From: Luscinia megarhynchos
Lineage: Eukaryota; Chordata; Aves; Passeriformes; Turdidae
NCBI GenBank assembly: GCA_034336665.1
Contig: CM067568.1
Coordinates: forward strand, 37,304,770 to 37,368,769
DNA: 64,000 nt
Reading direction: 5' to 3'
Position 1 is the stretch's first letter. Each line of letters begins with the position of its first letter. The position numbers were made by a program, and so were the translations under genes. Below the pieces are notes generated by a model. The model saw nothing but the letters and a program-made list of their open reading frames with translations, did not search any database and was not told where the DNA came from. Shown piece after piece: positions 25,901 to 36,455 of the stretch.

Positions 25901-27661
25901 AAAGTGTCACCAGTTTAAGATTTGGGTTTTCATTAGGAAATTTGTACTTATTTCCAGGCAATGCTCAGCAATTTCCTCATACTTTACACAGGTAACTAGA
26001 AACTGAATAGTATGCAGTACAAAAGAAAACCCCAACACTGATCTTTGATTTGCTGCTGTCCAAAATTTCCATGGAAGTTGCAACTTCTTCTTTTTTTCCT
26101 CTTTTTCTATAATGGAGACAGGATCAAACTTCAAAAGATGTCCTAAGAATAATATACTCAAATTTTATTTATCCAAGCAAAGTAGCATTGTGATACACGT
26201 AGCTCTGCAAAGAGATCAAAAAGCAGATGCATCTTTCTTTTTCTTCACCAACATCCCACCAATATTAAGAACACTTACTATAGAATTAAAATACCAAAAT
26301 TTATCTCAGTTACAAAATGAGGCCTAAAACAACTGCTTTATGTATTAAGACATTCAGGACTGAATCCCCTGCTTATTAAAATGGAAGCATTGTCTTAATA
26401 TTTCAGAGAAGTTCTATGTGTGTACTAGAAGGAATCACATTCCTGGTGTCAAGTCAACTAAAACACAATGATCAATTATCAAGTATCTGTGGATAGAATA
26501 AAAAAATATAAATTATTTTCCTGAGTGTGACCTGTATACACAATGGTGTAAAATATTCAAAGGTCTTCTACTGCATGCATTTTTTGTTGAATTCTATGTT
26601 GTGGCAACAGGTGATGACAGCACCACTATTATGTGTTATTTTAGCAGTCACTGGTCTTCCCAGTATTTTTCACCACTCCCATCTGCTGGCAGTATATCAT
26701 GGCAAAGGTTCAAGAGAAATCCACTATGAAGCTGATTGTTAACTGGGAAATGTCAACATGCAAAGCCATGCTTAGAATTAACCTGTCTTTAACATTTTCA
26801 GGCGCCCACACCCTTTCTTCTTTCCAAACCTTAATTACATCAGCAGCTTGACAGCATTAAAAAAAAAAAAAGAAAAGAAAAGAAAAATGCAAAGAAGAAG
26901 AAGGGAAAAAAAGTAGCTCTATTTAACACAAAGATAGAGCAATAATCCTCCAACAGAGGCACAGAGGCTAGTAATGCTGAACTTGCCAAAAGACAAATGC
27001 CTTAAAAAAATAATTACCACCAGTTAAGAAGGAATAATTTTCCACTAAAAGTATGAGGACTTATCACCACTGACTGATAGAAATTTTAAAATTCTTCCTT
27101 TGGGAAAATACCTGAATTTTATTGGTCAGTAACTATGTATGTAACTGAAATCTTAAGGATCTTTTTCTCACAGAAGATGTATTTCCTCCACTAATTGTTT
27201 TAAAATGAGATCTTATTTTTTTTCAGAACAAAATGAACCCTCAAAACAAGCAACAATGCTATCATCCCCTTGTGGATTCTTTAATACACACTCTCATCAC
27301 TGACAGTGGTCAGCAACATGTCAAGTATAAAAAAAGGATAATTCTAAGTCCCAACTTAAGTAGCTACATTATCTTTAGAGGGGTTTTGTCACCTGAATAA
27401 AAAGCCTCTGCCATGGTTTAGTTGGCCACACTACTTCTGATGCTAATAAAGAAACTCTATATCTCTTAAATTATGTCCATACTTCCCCTACAAAAACATG
27501 TGTGTCAGAGCCAAGTAGCATAATGCAATCAGCATCTGAAAAGTGTTCTACAGATCCAAGTTTCTGGCATCTAAACAGTGGATATCCTGAAATGTGCACT
27601 TCAAAGTCAATTCATTGTTCAAACCTCTCCTCTCCACACCATACATCCATCCTGCTCTTAC
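22951..27661. other. Unique AT-rich non-coding DNA
   Basis: I see no gene, RNA gene or clear transposon. Open frames are below about 85 codons and unrecognised. A T run lies at 23700-23711 and an A-rich tract at 26859-26914 (listed separately). The sequence is consistent with intergenic or intronic DNA. Confidence 0.7.
26859..26914. repeat. A-rich tract with GAAA and GAA units
   Basis: A run of 12 A bases is followed by GAAA and then GAA units, ending in GGGAAAAAAA. The sequence just upstream is not a recognisable retroposon body, so this is either a stand-alone simple repeat or the tail of an insertion too decayed to see. Confidence 0.8.
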
Positions 27662-27716
27662 AATAAAACAAACAAACATACAAACAAACAAACAAACATA
27701 CAAACAAACAAACAAG
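27662..27716. repeat. CAAA microsatellite with CATA interruptions
   Basis: Tandem CAAA tetramers are interrupted at two places by a single CATA unit, about 20 bases apart. That spacing suggests the array grew partly by duplication of a five-unit block. Three frames stay open through it and give meaningless Thr/Asn/Lys/Gln-rich peptides. Confidence 0.95.
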
Positions 27717-29142
27717 CAGGACAAATCAGAGTTTCTGTATACTGGCAAGCTCAACTGCTGTCCTCTTCATAAACTGTGAAAATTAGGACCAAACAGACCT
27801 GCAGATCCACCCTGTGAGAATCAAAGGCAGTTTGAGTGCTTGCAGAAGGCAAATGCTGACATATGCTTCTTCTGTATTATGACATCAAAGAAGCAAAATT
27901 CCCTGCAAAGTTCCTAAAGATATAGCATTTGCATTTTACATTATTATTAGAGGACTGTGACTAATAGAACCAACTAATTAATTTAATTCCTTTTGCTACC
28001 TTTTTATACCTATGTTTGGAAACAATTTAGCTCAACTGAAAAGAATGACAAGATTAAGTAATTAGTGCTGAGGCCTCAAAATACCTAAATTACATATATT
28101 TTCAGTTAAAACCAGACTTTTTCTTATCCTTTCATTTGGACTCGTCTTGCTGGCTAGGGTTTGAAGAATGCTTGGTGAACTGACAGCAGAGCAGACCACT
28201 TTCACTGATAAGGTAAGGAATAGAGATTTCCATGAAGGGAGAAAAATAACTTTGCTTATTTTCCTGAACTGTCAGAGAACATAGCCTTCTCTGCTTTAGA
28301 GCTAATTCTCTGATCAGTTTGGATTTGATATCAAAGTAAAAGAAGATACAATATAGCTTTTGAGGTACTGCAGAGCTTATCTAACACGGTTGCATCACAC
28401 CACTGGCAAGTAGCACAGCACCATGGATTCAACATGGACTGCTGGGTGTGATTAGAGCATAGTTCCATAATGTAGTGGAGATTTGCAGTGTCAGGAAGCC
28501 ACTGTTTTCATCTATATCTGATACTTGTCTCAGAGTTCTCTGCTTTCACAGCTCTTGGCACATTCTGGCACTCAGGCACATTCGGTGCTGGCAGTATGTA
28601 GACATAGATGTCTAAAGACTGGCCACACTTTACAGGGGATGGGGGAAAGAAAAGCTAATTTATGACAGCAAGAGGTTTTAATAGGAGGAAGGCATGGAAA
28701 AATTCTGGGACTTGAAGAAAGGAAATGGAATTCAGCAATGTCAGACAGTGTTTGCGTAGGAAATCTCACAGAAGAAACCAGTGGTGCAGTTTTGGTCAAA
28801 AGCCACATGTAAAACTGCATGTAGTGAACTGGAGCAAATACCAACACAGGCTGAAGCAAGACTCCCAATGTCCACACTCAGCTATGCAGAAACTGGAAGC
28901 TTTCTACTGATGAAGACAATGTCAGGGCAGCAGTTTCAGAAACTGCTTTAGACAGACCCTTGCTCATTGACTCTCCTCAAGCACAGGTGTCAAACTCCAA
29001 CACTGAGAGTTCAGTCTGTAACACAGAGCATTCTTGCTGCAGCTATTGATGAAAACTATTAGTGCTATAAATTTTGTTATGTTCTTTTCTTGAACACGTG
29101 CTTTTGTGCACCACTGCACTGGTTATTTTCATTTTGCATGAA
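27717..29142. other. Unique non-coding DNA
   Basis: No gene or transposon is recognisable. A splice-donor-like AAG/GTAAGG occurs near 28212, but the preceding sequence has stops in all plus frames and no acceptor is obvious. The minus-strand open frame of 101 codons at 28572-28877 has no recognisable product. Confidence 0.6.
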
Positions 29143-29195
29143 ATCATGGCATAATTTAGTGTGGGAGGGACGTCCATTTAGTCCAACATTATAAA
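29143..29195 (-). mobile_element. CR1-like LINE 3' end, decayed
   Basis: The plus strand reads AATCATGGCATAATTTAGTG, then GGGAGGGAC and TTTAGTCCAAC. This follows the complement of a CR1 3' terminus (AATCATAGAATAATTT, GGAAGGGAC, CTAGTCCAAC). The element therefore lies on the minus strand with its 3' end at the left. It may be the end of the same copy as the reverse transcriptase fragment just to its right, with the middle deleted, or a separate insertion. Confidence 0.5.
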
Positions 29196-29211
29196 ATCCT
29201 GTTCTGCTTCA

Positions 29212-29480
29212 CTCTGGTGCCATCCACAGTATTGCCTCCCATGCCACATCAGTGGTTATGTTGTCAGTGGACATGGCACCACCTATCACAACTCCTATAG
29301 ACCAGCAGACAAGTCAATTATTCACTCAGTGGTCCAGATCACAACTCACCACATTGTGACAATGAGTCTACAGGACTGTGTTAAATCTTACTGAAGTCAG
29401 AGCACACAACAGCCCCTGTCCTCCCCTTGTACACAAACCCAGGCATCTCATTAATGTAAAAATTGGGAGACCAAAGACTT
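29212..29480 (-). mobile_element. CR1 LINE reverse transcriptase fragment
   Basis: Translated on the minus strand from about 29475, the frame reads NFYINEMPGF followed by GRTGAVVCSDFSK, which matches the CR1 reverse transcriptase segment around its YLDFSKAFDTV motif. After DFSK a 2-base deletion shifts the frame, and FNTV continues the motif. Further on, RT-like VVIGGAMS and a degraded VPQGSILG region can be followed to about 29212. There are several stops, so the copy is dead. CR1 is the main LINE family of bird genomes; this is an old, internally damaged member. Confidence 0.78.
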
Positions 29481-30078
29481 AGCTATGCAGATTGCTTTGA
29501 GAACAGATGCAATCCTAATGGGAATAGTCTTTCACTTGCTTAAATAAAATCAGGCCTTTAATATATCTGCTCTTATTTTATTTGTGATTTTGTTCTAATA
29601 GTTAGATATTACTTAAAGAACTCTTTAAGACAAACTAGGAGTAATTTAGAGAAACGTAATTAATGTAATTGTGGGATACATAGGCTCTTTGACTTTTATC
29701 AATCTTAATGTCATAAATCACTGAAAAAAATGTTCACTATAACAGAGCAAATCTTACATTTTAATAGGCCAGAAACATATAAATGTTGGAGTTGTGCTTG
29801 TTTTTAATTTCCAAATCCCTCTTTTCCCTGTATACAATATATATTCAGCATTTTTCATCCTCCACTTCTGTCTGTATCTTGGCATGACAGATCCAGACAA
29901 ATATTAAGTTACCAAACACAAGAATTCTGTAAGATTTGAAAAAGCATGAAATGACTGTTTGAAAACTTTGAAATTAGCAGGCAAAGAGGATAGTCAGTTT
30001 TTAATACCTAATTATTTTGATATTCCTTATATTCCACACTCACCACTTAATGTTGCAGATACTTTAAGTAAGCTACCT

Positions 30079-30180
30079 GACCTGGTGGAAGGTGCCCCTG
30101 CCCATGGCAGAGGGATTAGAACTAGATGATCTTTAAGGCCCCTTCCAGCCCAAGCCATTCCACGACTCTACGATGTTTAA
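30079..30180 (+). mobile_element. CR1 LINE 3' end fragment
   Basis: The fragment carries the standard bird CR1 3' UTR landmarks in order: GGAAGGTGCCCCTGCCCATGG, then GGGATTAGAACTAGATGATC, then TTTAAGGCCCCTTCCAGCCC, then the terminal ATTCCACGACTCTACGATG, a decayed form of the ATTCTATG-type terminus. It is only about 100 bases long, so it is strongly 5' truncated, as most CR1 copies are. Its 3' end is followed by a perfect tandem copy of a 13-mer (30172-30184 and 30185-30197). Confidence 0.92.
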
Positions 30181-30197
30181 TTTGGATGTTTAATTTG

Positions 30198-31165
30198 TAG
30201 GTTAGATGTTCCTGTCTTGGATAGACTATGAGTATAAAATTAGTCTGTTCATTCAGAGCTAATTCCAAGAATTCATTCTTGCAGGATCTGTAGCAGTCCT
30301 TTAGAAGACCCCATTCAGGAGCCCTGCACTCTGGAACTATTCCACTAGGAAAGTCTGTGGGACAGCAGCCCTGCAACTATTGAGCTGCAGGAGAGAATTG
30401 AAACTTGATATTTAACCTGGAGAGGATATAATCTGTGTTGCTAATTACCTTGGGTTTTATGGTATATGTATAAGCACATGAATAAACACTTTGTATATGT
30501 TGCAGGGTCCTTAATTTATAAATGGTCTAGATTGCAACTTTTATTTGGTTTCCTACCATGAGACCCAATAAAGAAAACTCCACTGTTCTCCTCCAAAATA
30601 ATGGCTGGTGCCTCTGCACCTGATTGTAATCATTGTAGAAGCCTGTACTGGAAAGCAACCCAGTTCTGACTACAAATGTATGGAAAAAACCAGTTTTTCT
30701 TTTTAAATGGAAAACCGTTCTGAGGAAAGCAACACATCTTTCTGAACTATTATAGTCTGATTTAGACAACAGCATTCACCCACTTAATCTGGTACCAAAG
30801 CACTCCTCAGATAAACAAACAAGCATCTGCTATCACTTTAAAATTGGAATTCAGAAGAAGTAAAGAAGCTAAAAGTACAGCAAACAGTAACCTTTCTTTT
30901 AATTTAAATACAGTGCGTTTTTCAAAGCTCAACATTATCAAGTGCCATCACAACTACAAAGATTTTTTTTTCCCTGTCTCATGTAAACTAAACTATTAGG
31001 ACATTTTCTCATTAAAGAGTCTTTGAATAGTGATTTGCCATCAAGTTTCAGAGTCAAAGTTCAGATGTCAAGTTTTGCACCTCTGTGTAGCAATGATGAA
31101 TCTGTGCTACACAGCAGACATGCATAGAACATAAACACTAATCAAAACAACACTGCAGCGTGCAT
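30198..31165. other. Unique non-coding DNA between two opposed CR1 copies
   Basis: No gene or transposon is visible between the plus-strand CR1 ending at about 30180 and the minus-strand CR1 whose 3' end is at about 31166. Open frames are at most 84 codons, and the longest begins inside the neighbouring CR1. Confidence 0.65.
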
Positions 31166-31875
31166 CATACAATCATAGAACGGTTTGGTTTGAAGGGACC
31201 TTAAAGGTCATTTAGTTCCAATCCACTTGCCATGGGCAAGGAAATCACTCCCCAGATCAGTTTGCTGATTTAGGACCATCCAGCCTGGCTTTGAACACTT
31301 CCAGGAATGGGGTATCCACAATCTCTCTGGGAAATTTGTTCCAGTGTCTCACTACCCTCTCAGCAAAGAATTTCTTTCTAACATCTAACTGAACCCTGCC
31401 CTCTTTCACATCAAATCCATTGCTCTTGTCCTGTCACTATCTGTCCCTATAAAGAGTCCCTTTCCCTCCTTTTTATAACCTCCTTATGGTACTGGAAGGC
31501 CACAATGAGGTTTATCCAGACTCCTCTCTTCTCCATGCTGAAGAACTCCAGTCCTTTCCACCCATCTCTGTAGGAGAGGTACTCCACCCCCCAGTCATTC
31601 CTGTGCCCCTCCTCTGGGCTTGTTCCTGTGCTGAGGACTCCAGACCTGGACACAGCACTGCAGGTGGGTCTCAGGAGGGCAAAATCACCTCCTTCACCCT
31701 GCTGCCCCCACTGCTTTTGACACAGCCCAGGATGCAACTGTCCCTCTGGGCCGTGAGTGCACACCATTGGTTCATGTCCAGATTTTCACCCATGGGAATC
31801 CCCAGGTCCTTCTCCACAGGGCTGCTCTCAATGGCTTCTTGTGCCAGTCTGTTCTTTTAGCTGATACTGCACAGT
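31166..31875 (-). mobile_element. CR1 LINE, 5' truncated, with end of reverse transcriptase ORF and 3' UTR
   Basis: The largest clear transposon in the window lies on the minus strand. The 3' terminus is at about 31166, where the complement reads ACCGTTCTATGATTGTATG. Moving 5' (rightward) one passes the CCATGGCAAG and GGAAGTGTTC landmarks of the CR1 3' UTR, and then the C-terminal part of ORF2. The minus strand of 31814-31767 translates to EKDLGIPMGENLDMNQ, the CR1 'EKDLG' segment. The frame is then broken by a small deletion and a stop. The homology fades near 31875, so about 0.7 kb of a roughly 4.5 kb element remains. Open frames at 31447-31860 on both strands are shadows of this copy. Confidence 0.96.
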
Positions 31876-33249
31876 AGCAGACATCCAAGGAATCTGGCAA
31901 TGCATACATTATACAATGGCAACAAAAAGGGTAAAACCTCAGTAATGACAGTTTAACTCAGGTTGGCTACAGAATTTAGATGGCTACAGCTGTACTCAAA
32001 CTTTATACACATGGCACCAATACTTCATGATAACTGCCTGGTCTTTTCCCTTTCTCTACATTTAAATTTATTACTGCCATCCACCTGTTGTATCTTGCCA
32101 TTTTTAGTGAACAATGAACCCGGCTGTAGCTGTACAGCTTAGCAGTAGGAACCCTAATAACTCACAGCCTTGATTTACCAATGCTGTTACTTCTGAATAA
32201 ACAGTATTTTCCAATTTTACATCTTATGCCTTGCTGCTTTCTTTTCACTTAAATCATATTTGTTTCCAGTTGAAGACCCTATTATTTTTCTTCTGAAAGA
32301 CATTAGAAAATATATTACATATTCTCCAAAAGCACAAATAAATATTTAAGACCTGCATATTCTTGTTGTTCCCTGAAGATCTTGTGCGACACTGTCATTC
32401 ATTAGCTTGCTCTGGGCCATTACATTTCTACACATTTTACTTATCCTGGCACACAGCCAGCACTGACTGCTCAACTCTAGAAAGCCCACATGTTTTTGTA
32501 CTTTTTGAAACTAGCATGACAACCATTCTGAAGAGTAGCTCTCACCTGCTATGTTAAACTGCAAAACCATGAACATTGATGCTCTTCTCTCTCTGTTCAG
32601 TGCTGAAAGTGAAACTATTTTTTCAGGTGCAACAAGAGCCATATGAAATATCCCTAATGTGTAGACATTCTGTAGTCATGTTTTTAATGGAACAGATCCA
32701 TTAAACTTATCTAGAAATGTAAAAAATAAATTCAAGTTTTAAAACAGAACCTTGTGTATGTTGGTGGACAAAAATCATAGCTCTGACAAATGCTGGGTAG
32801 CACTTGTCTCTTTCTCAACTTAAGAAGAGACTGAGAAGTAATGCAGCAAGAAAGATCCTTTGTGCAGAGAGAACCACAATAGTTTTCCTCCAACATTTGA
32901 ATGAACCATAATTGACTGATGAAAACTGGGGAAATGCTGAATTTCAAACAGTATCACAGATCTGTAAAACTAGCAAAATATCCATAGCTTATTTAGTTTG
33001 CACATAAACGTGTAAAAACTATTAACTTAAATATATATTGCCTGAATAAATTCTTAGATTGCATGTGGTAACTAAGCATGAGAATTACCTGGATTCAAAT
33101 AATTATCCAAAGCCCTTCAGCACTACTATGAAGGTTTTTATTTAGTTAAACTTTTCTTTATACCTCTTAAGAACCTCCTGAAAAGGGAAGGAGAAAAACT
33201 GAGGCTTTAATATAATCTGACTGGGATTTTAAGGTAGAGTAAATAGTGT
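31876..33249. other. Unique AT-rich non-coding DNA
   Basis: I see no gene, RNA gene or recognisable transposon. Open frames are at most about 71 codons and unrecognised. Confidence 0.7.
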
Positions 33250-33299
33250 AAAATGCTTTTCTACTGAAAATGCTTTTCTACTGAAAATGCTTCTATCAG
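33250..33299. repeat. Short tandem repeat of a 17-base unit
   Basis: The unit AAAATGCTTTTCTACTG occurs perfectly at 33250-33266 and 33267-33283 and is followed by a decayed partial third copy to about 33299. It is a small local tandem duplication with no larger array around it. Confidence 0.9.
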
Positions 33300-33660
33300 T
33301 TCTCCACTGACTACTCCCTTAAGTTTGTCTTGCTCTGGTGTTTCCTTTCATACTGCTTCTGAGCCATTTAATGGCAGGTATTCTCTTTAAACTGTAATAC
33401 TCAGCATTATCACTCAAATAAAGTTTTTAAATCCATTTCTGTGTATTAATTGCTTACATTACTTGAGAAGTTAGGAACAAAGGGATTAGAAGAAAGCAAC
33501 CCTCATTTGTGCATACCTGTAGGCACTGATCTGAAAATCTGACCCAACCTAAATATTTGGACCTTTACATTTATGTGCTTATCCCGAAAAAAAATTAATA
33601 CCAAGTTTTCAGAAAAATGCTGTAAACTTGCTGGATGAGGAACTAATTTGATGCACTAAA

Positions 33661-33816
33661 AAAAATAATTAATATGTACATATACAGATTGTTTAAAAAC
33701 AATTAATTTCCTAGTTCCACTTTTAAATTAGAGAATCATTAATTAATTGAAAAATTAGTATTTTTCTTTTATTCAATTAAACCAGCTAAATAATTAATTA
33801 GAGGTCATAATTATGT
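33661..33816. promoter_or_regulatory. AT-rich block dense in homeodomain-type TAATTA sites
   Basis: About 155 bases hold repeated homeodomain-type cores: TAATTAAT at 33666, AATTAATT at 33701, CATTAATTAATTG at 33737-33749, CAATTAA at 33774, TAATTAATTA at 33791-33800, and the perfect palindrome CATAATTATG at 33806-33815. The sites are not a simple tandem repeat, because unrelated sequence separates them. AT-rich DNA produces such cores by chance, so the regulatory reading is a guess that needs conservation evidence. Confidence 0.25.
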
Positions 33817-33939
33817 ATTTCAATTTAGGTCACTAACTGCAGGTTCCCCAGACTGAAGAGAATTTCTCCATTATTACTTGCATTTCAAAGTATATTGATC
33901 AGTAAGAATCCTGACAGACAAGTATCTTCCAAAAATAAC

Positions 33940-33955
33940 TTTTTTTTTTTTTTTT
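33940..33955. repeat. T homopolymer, 16 bases
   Basis: An uninterrupted run of 16 T bases. It is not attached to any recognisable retroposon. Similar isolated homopolymers lie at 40699-40714 (T16), 47672-47685 (T14), 35138-35150 (A13) and 19941-19953 (A13). Confidence 0.97.
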
Positions 33956-35289
33956 AGCTATGTTTATTTCAGAGGGGAACTTATAATAAAGTGCCATTTA
34001 GGGCATAGTGCATTATGATTATTGTAGTTGGAAAAAATACAATTCCATAAGCAAATTGTATTATACTAAATAAATAATAACCACAACAGTTGTAGATTCA
34101 GAGGCTGTGTTGTAACACTGGCCAGTGATCACTGCAAAATTTTAAAATTGCAGTATCTCTACAGCTGGAGAAATCATCAGAGGTAATTTTCTCAGTAGGT
34201 TAGCATTGTTCTCTTTCCTCCAGTCTACCTGACTTTGTGAGGACTCTGCTAAGACTGTTCCCTATGCTTTACTTGTACTTGACACTTCTGTATTTGAATG
34301 CACCACGTTTCTTTAACCAAGAGACAGGTAAACTAAAGCTGGAGTACAAATACTGATGTAAAAAGTCAAATTTGGTAAGGTGCAAATGCATGTCACGTTT
34401 ACAGGAATGCCTGTAACATAAAAATCTATAAATGACACCATTCATAGTCATTATATTTGTCCTTTAGTCTTCCAATCTCAACTATTCAGATCAGTAAAAG
34501 AAATCACATGCTACAGAACATTTTGTAGAGTGATGCATTGCACAGCTGAGGAATAATATGGCATCTTTGAAAATCAGTTATGTCTGAGAGCCAAACATAA
34601 TCAAAAGGGGAAGATTAACACATTTTAACAAGTCAGTTCTATATTTTTATACTTTTTCATAGATATATGTATTATGTATATTGTATATATATTTAAGTTC
34701 ATAGATAAATGTACTCAAAGCTATAACTACATGTTTTATAGTCAAATATTCTACTTATATTTTCTATTTTTGCACTCACAACACAGTGAAATAATGCATT
34801 CAGAGAGTTTGAAATGTCACATAGTTGTAGCACCTCTGTGTAACAGGGAAGTTAGTAGCCTGAAGAAGCCTCATTAAAAGTTTGGGTATAATCAGAAGAC
34901 TGGATTCCAACATTATTTTTTTCAACACAGCAAATTCCTTGAACCAAATTCACATATCCAGAACAATAAATAGTGCTATTAGTGCTAGAAAAGATGCTGT
35001 TCCTTTGGATAACCAGAAAAGTATTGTTCTTACAGTACTGGCTATTATTCCTTCCTCAGCTTCTGCAAATGTTAGTATTTTATGAACAGGTAAAAAATTA
35101 AATCAAATATACTTAAAAAAAATTGGGTTTGATGTACAAAAAAAAAAAAATCTACTCCTACTGCTACTAAGTAAAGCTTAAATGCATTCAACAGTACTGA
35201 ACTGTAAGAACAGGTACAGAAAACATGTGCAGTCTTGTACCTGAGGAGTACAGGACAGAGAGAGAGAAAGTGGAGTGAGTAAAACAAAG
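33956..35289. other. Unique AT-rich non-coding DNA
   Basis: No gene or transposon is recognisable. The patch at 34660-34700 is a TA-rich low-complexity stretch, and a run of 13 A bases lies at 35138-35150. Confidence 0.7.
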
Positions 35290-35672
35290 AGCCCAGAAGG
35301 TAATTGAGGGACTGGAGCTTCTCATGTATCTACCTGAAGAGGCTGGCAGTGTTCAGTCTTGTGAAGAGAAAACTCAGGGGCATCTCCTCCGTGTGTGTAA
35401 ATACCTCATGGGGCAGGAGGTTGCCCTTTTTCAGTGGTGCCCAGCTGTGTGGGCAAGAGGCAAGGCAGGAAAACTGAAAGATAGGAATTTCTACCTCACC
35501 TAATGGTGAGACTGAACAGGTTGCCCACAGGTGCTGTGGAGACACTGCCCTCAGAGATAGTCAAAACCCACCTGGGCACAGCCCTGGGCAATCTATTCTA
35601 GCTGGCCCTGCCTTAAGCAGGAGTTTGCACTTAACAGTCTCCAGAAACACCTTCCAACCTCAACTATTCTGA
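35290..35672 (+). mobile_element. CR1 LINE 3' region, plus strand
   Basis: The plus strand follows the 3' part of a bird CR1 in order: GTAATTGAGGGACTGGAGC, GTTCAGTCTTGTGAAGAGAA, GTGTGTAAATACCTCATGGG, GTGGTGCCCAGC, AACAGGTTGCCCACAGG, CCTGGGCACAGCCCTGGGCA, GGCCCTGCCTTAAGCAGGAG, and the terminal CTTCCAACCTCAACTATTCT. About 30 bases between the 'AGGAATTTCTACCTC' and 'GGTGAGACTGAACAGG' landmarks appear to be deleted. The element is 5' truncated and dead. Its 3' UTR differs from that of the copy at 31.2-31.9 kb, so two CR1 subfamilies are present. Confidence 0.94.
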
Positions 35673-36249
35673 ACACCTTGAATTCACTGGCCATTTTCAA
35701 TTACATTTACCAGAGGAATTGTAAACAGACATGATTCTTCTATTTATTTGATTAATTTTAAATTTAAAAGTAAATTATCTGCTGTGAAGTCAAATGAGAC
35801 ACTTTTCTAGTCTAACAGTCTTAACAGCTTTTATCAAAAGTGAAATTTTTAGGATTAGGAATTGCTTGGCAACAGCCACATAGCCAGCTGCAGGTGTTAT
35901 TTACTAGTCTGATTATATAGTCAGTGCACCAAGCTAGCTGCAGCTCATACTGCCTTTGCCCAAATGTAAGAGCACATGAGAAAAGCTAGCAAGGTTACAG
36001 GGGGCATTAGGAAGGAGCTCAGGAAGCACAGACACAGCACCTCAAGGTATAAAGAAGAAATGATTGAGCCATTCATTGTTCAGCTAAATAATGCATTTTG
36101 ATAAATTACTTTGAATGAGACAAATAAATAGAAATGTGACTTTTATGTTAACTTTTGCTGCTTAACATGGGAGAAGAAATTTGCTTTCTTCCCTGTGCTG
36201 CAAAAAAGATGGCAGAATCATAGCATTATGTGCTAGTAGCAAGAAACCA
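35673..36249. other. Unique non-coding DNA
   Basis: No gene or transposon is visible between the CR1 copy and the MIR-like SINE. Confidence 0.65.
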
Positions 36250-36455
36250 AGGTGCTGTTCATCTAGTGGATGGCAGATGGTGCAATGGCTTACACATAGA
36301 GCAAAGGCTCATGCAGTCTTGGAGAACTCTGAAAGAATGCAGATAACTTGTAGAGTCTGTGCCCCAGCATTCTGCTGCAAAATGGGGCTTGTTCTCCCAG
36401 GGATGTCACAAGGATAAATACCTCCACTATTATGAGGTTCTCAACCATTCCAACA
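36250..36455 (+). mobile_element. MIR-like ancient SINE
   Basis: Three blocks match the MIR consensus in order and spacing. The first is a tRNA-like head piece, TCTAGTGGAT (36262-36271). The second is the core-to-tail junction TCTGTGCCCCAG (36356-36367) followed by AAAATGGGG (36379-36387). The third is the tail AGGATAAATA (36411-36420) with ATGAGGTTCTCA (36432-36443). MIR-type SINEs are amniote-wide and long inactive, and only diverged copies are known in birds. The stretch between the head and the core junction is poorly conserved, so the left boundary is uncertain. A chance match to the head alone is possible; the tail match is the stronger evidence. Confidence 0.65.

Noticed and set aside
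28150..28215. Possible exon ending at an AAG/GTAAGG donor
   Set aside because: Stops occur in every plus-strand frame before it and no acceptor or conserved peptide supports an exon.
31447..31860. Open frames of 106 and 124 codons on opposite strands
   Set aside because: Both lie inside the CR1 copy and are shadows of its damaged ORF2 and 3' region, in the wrong frame or strand.
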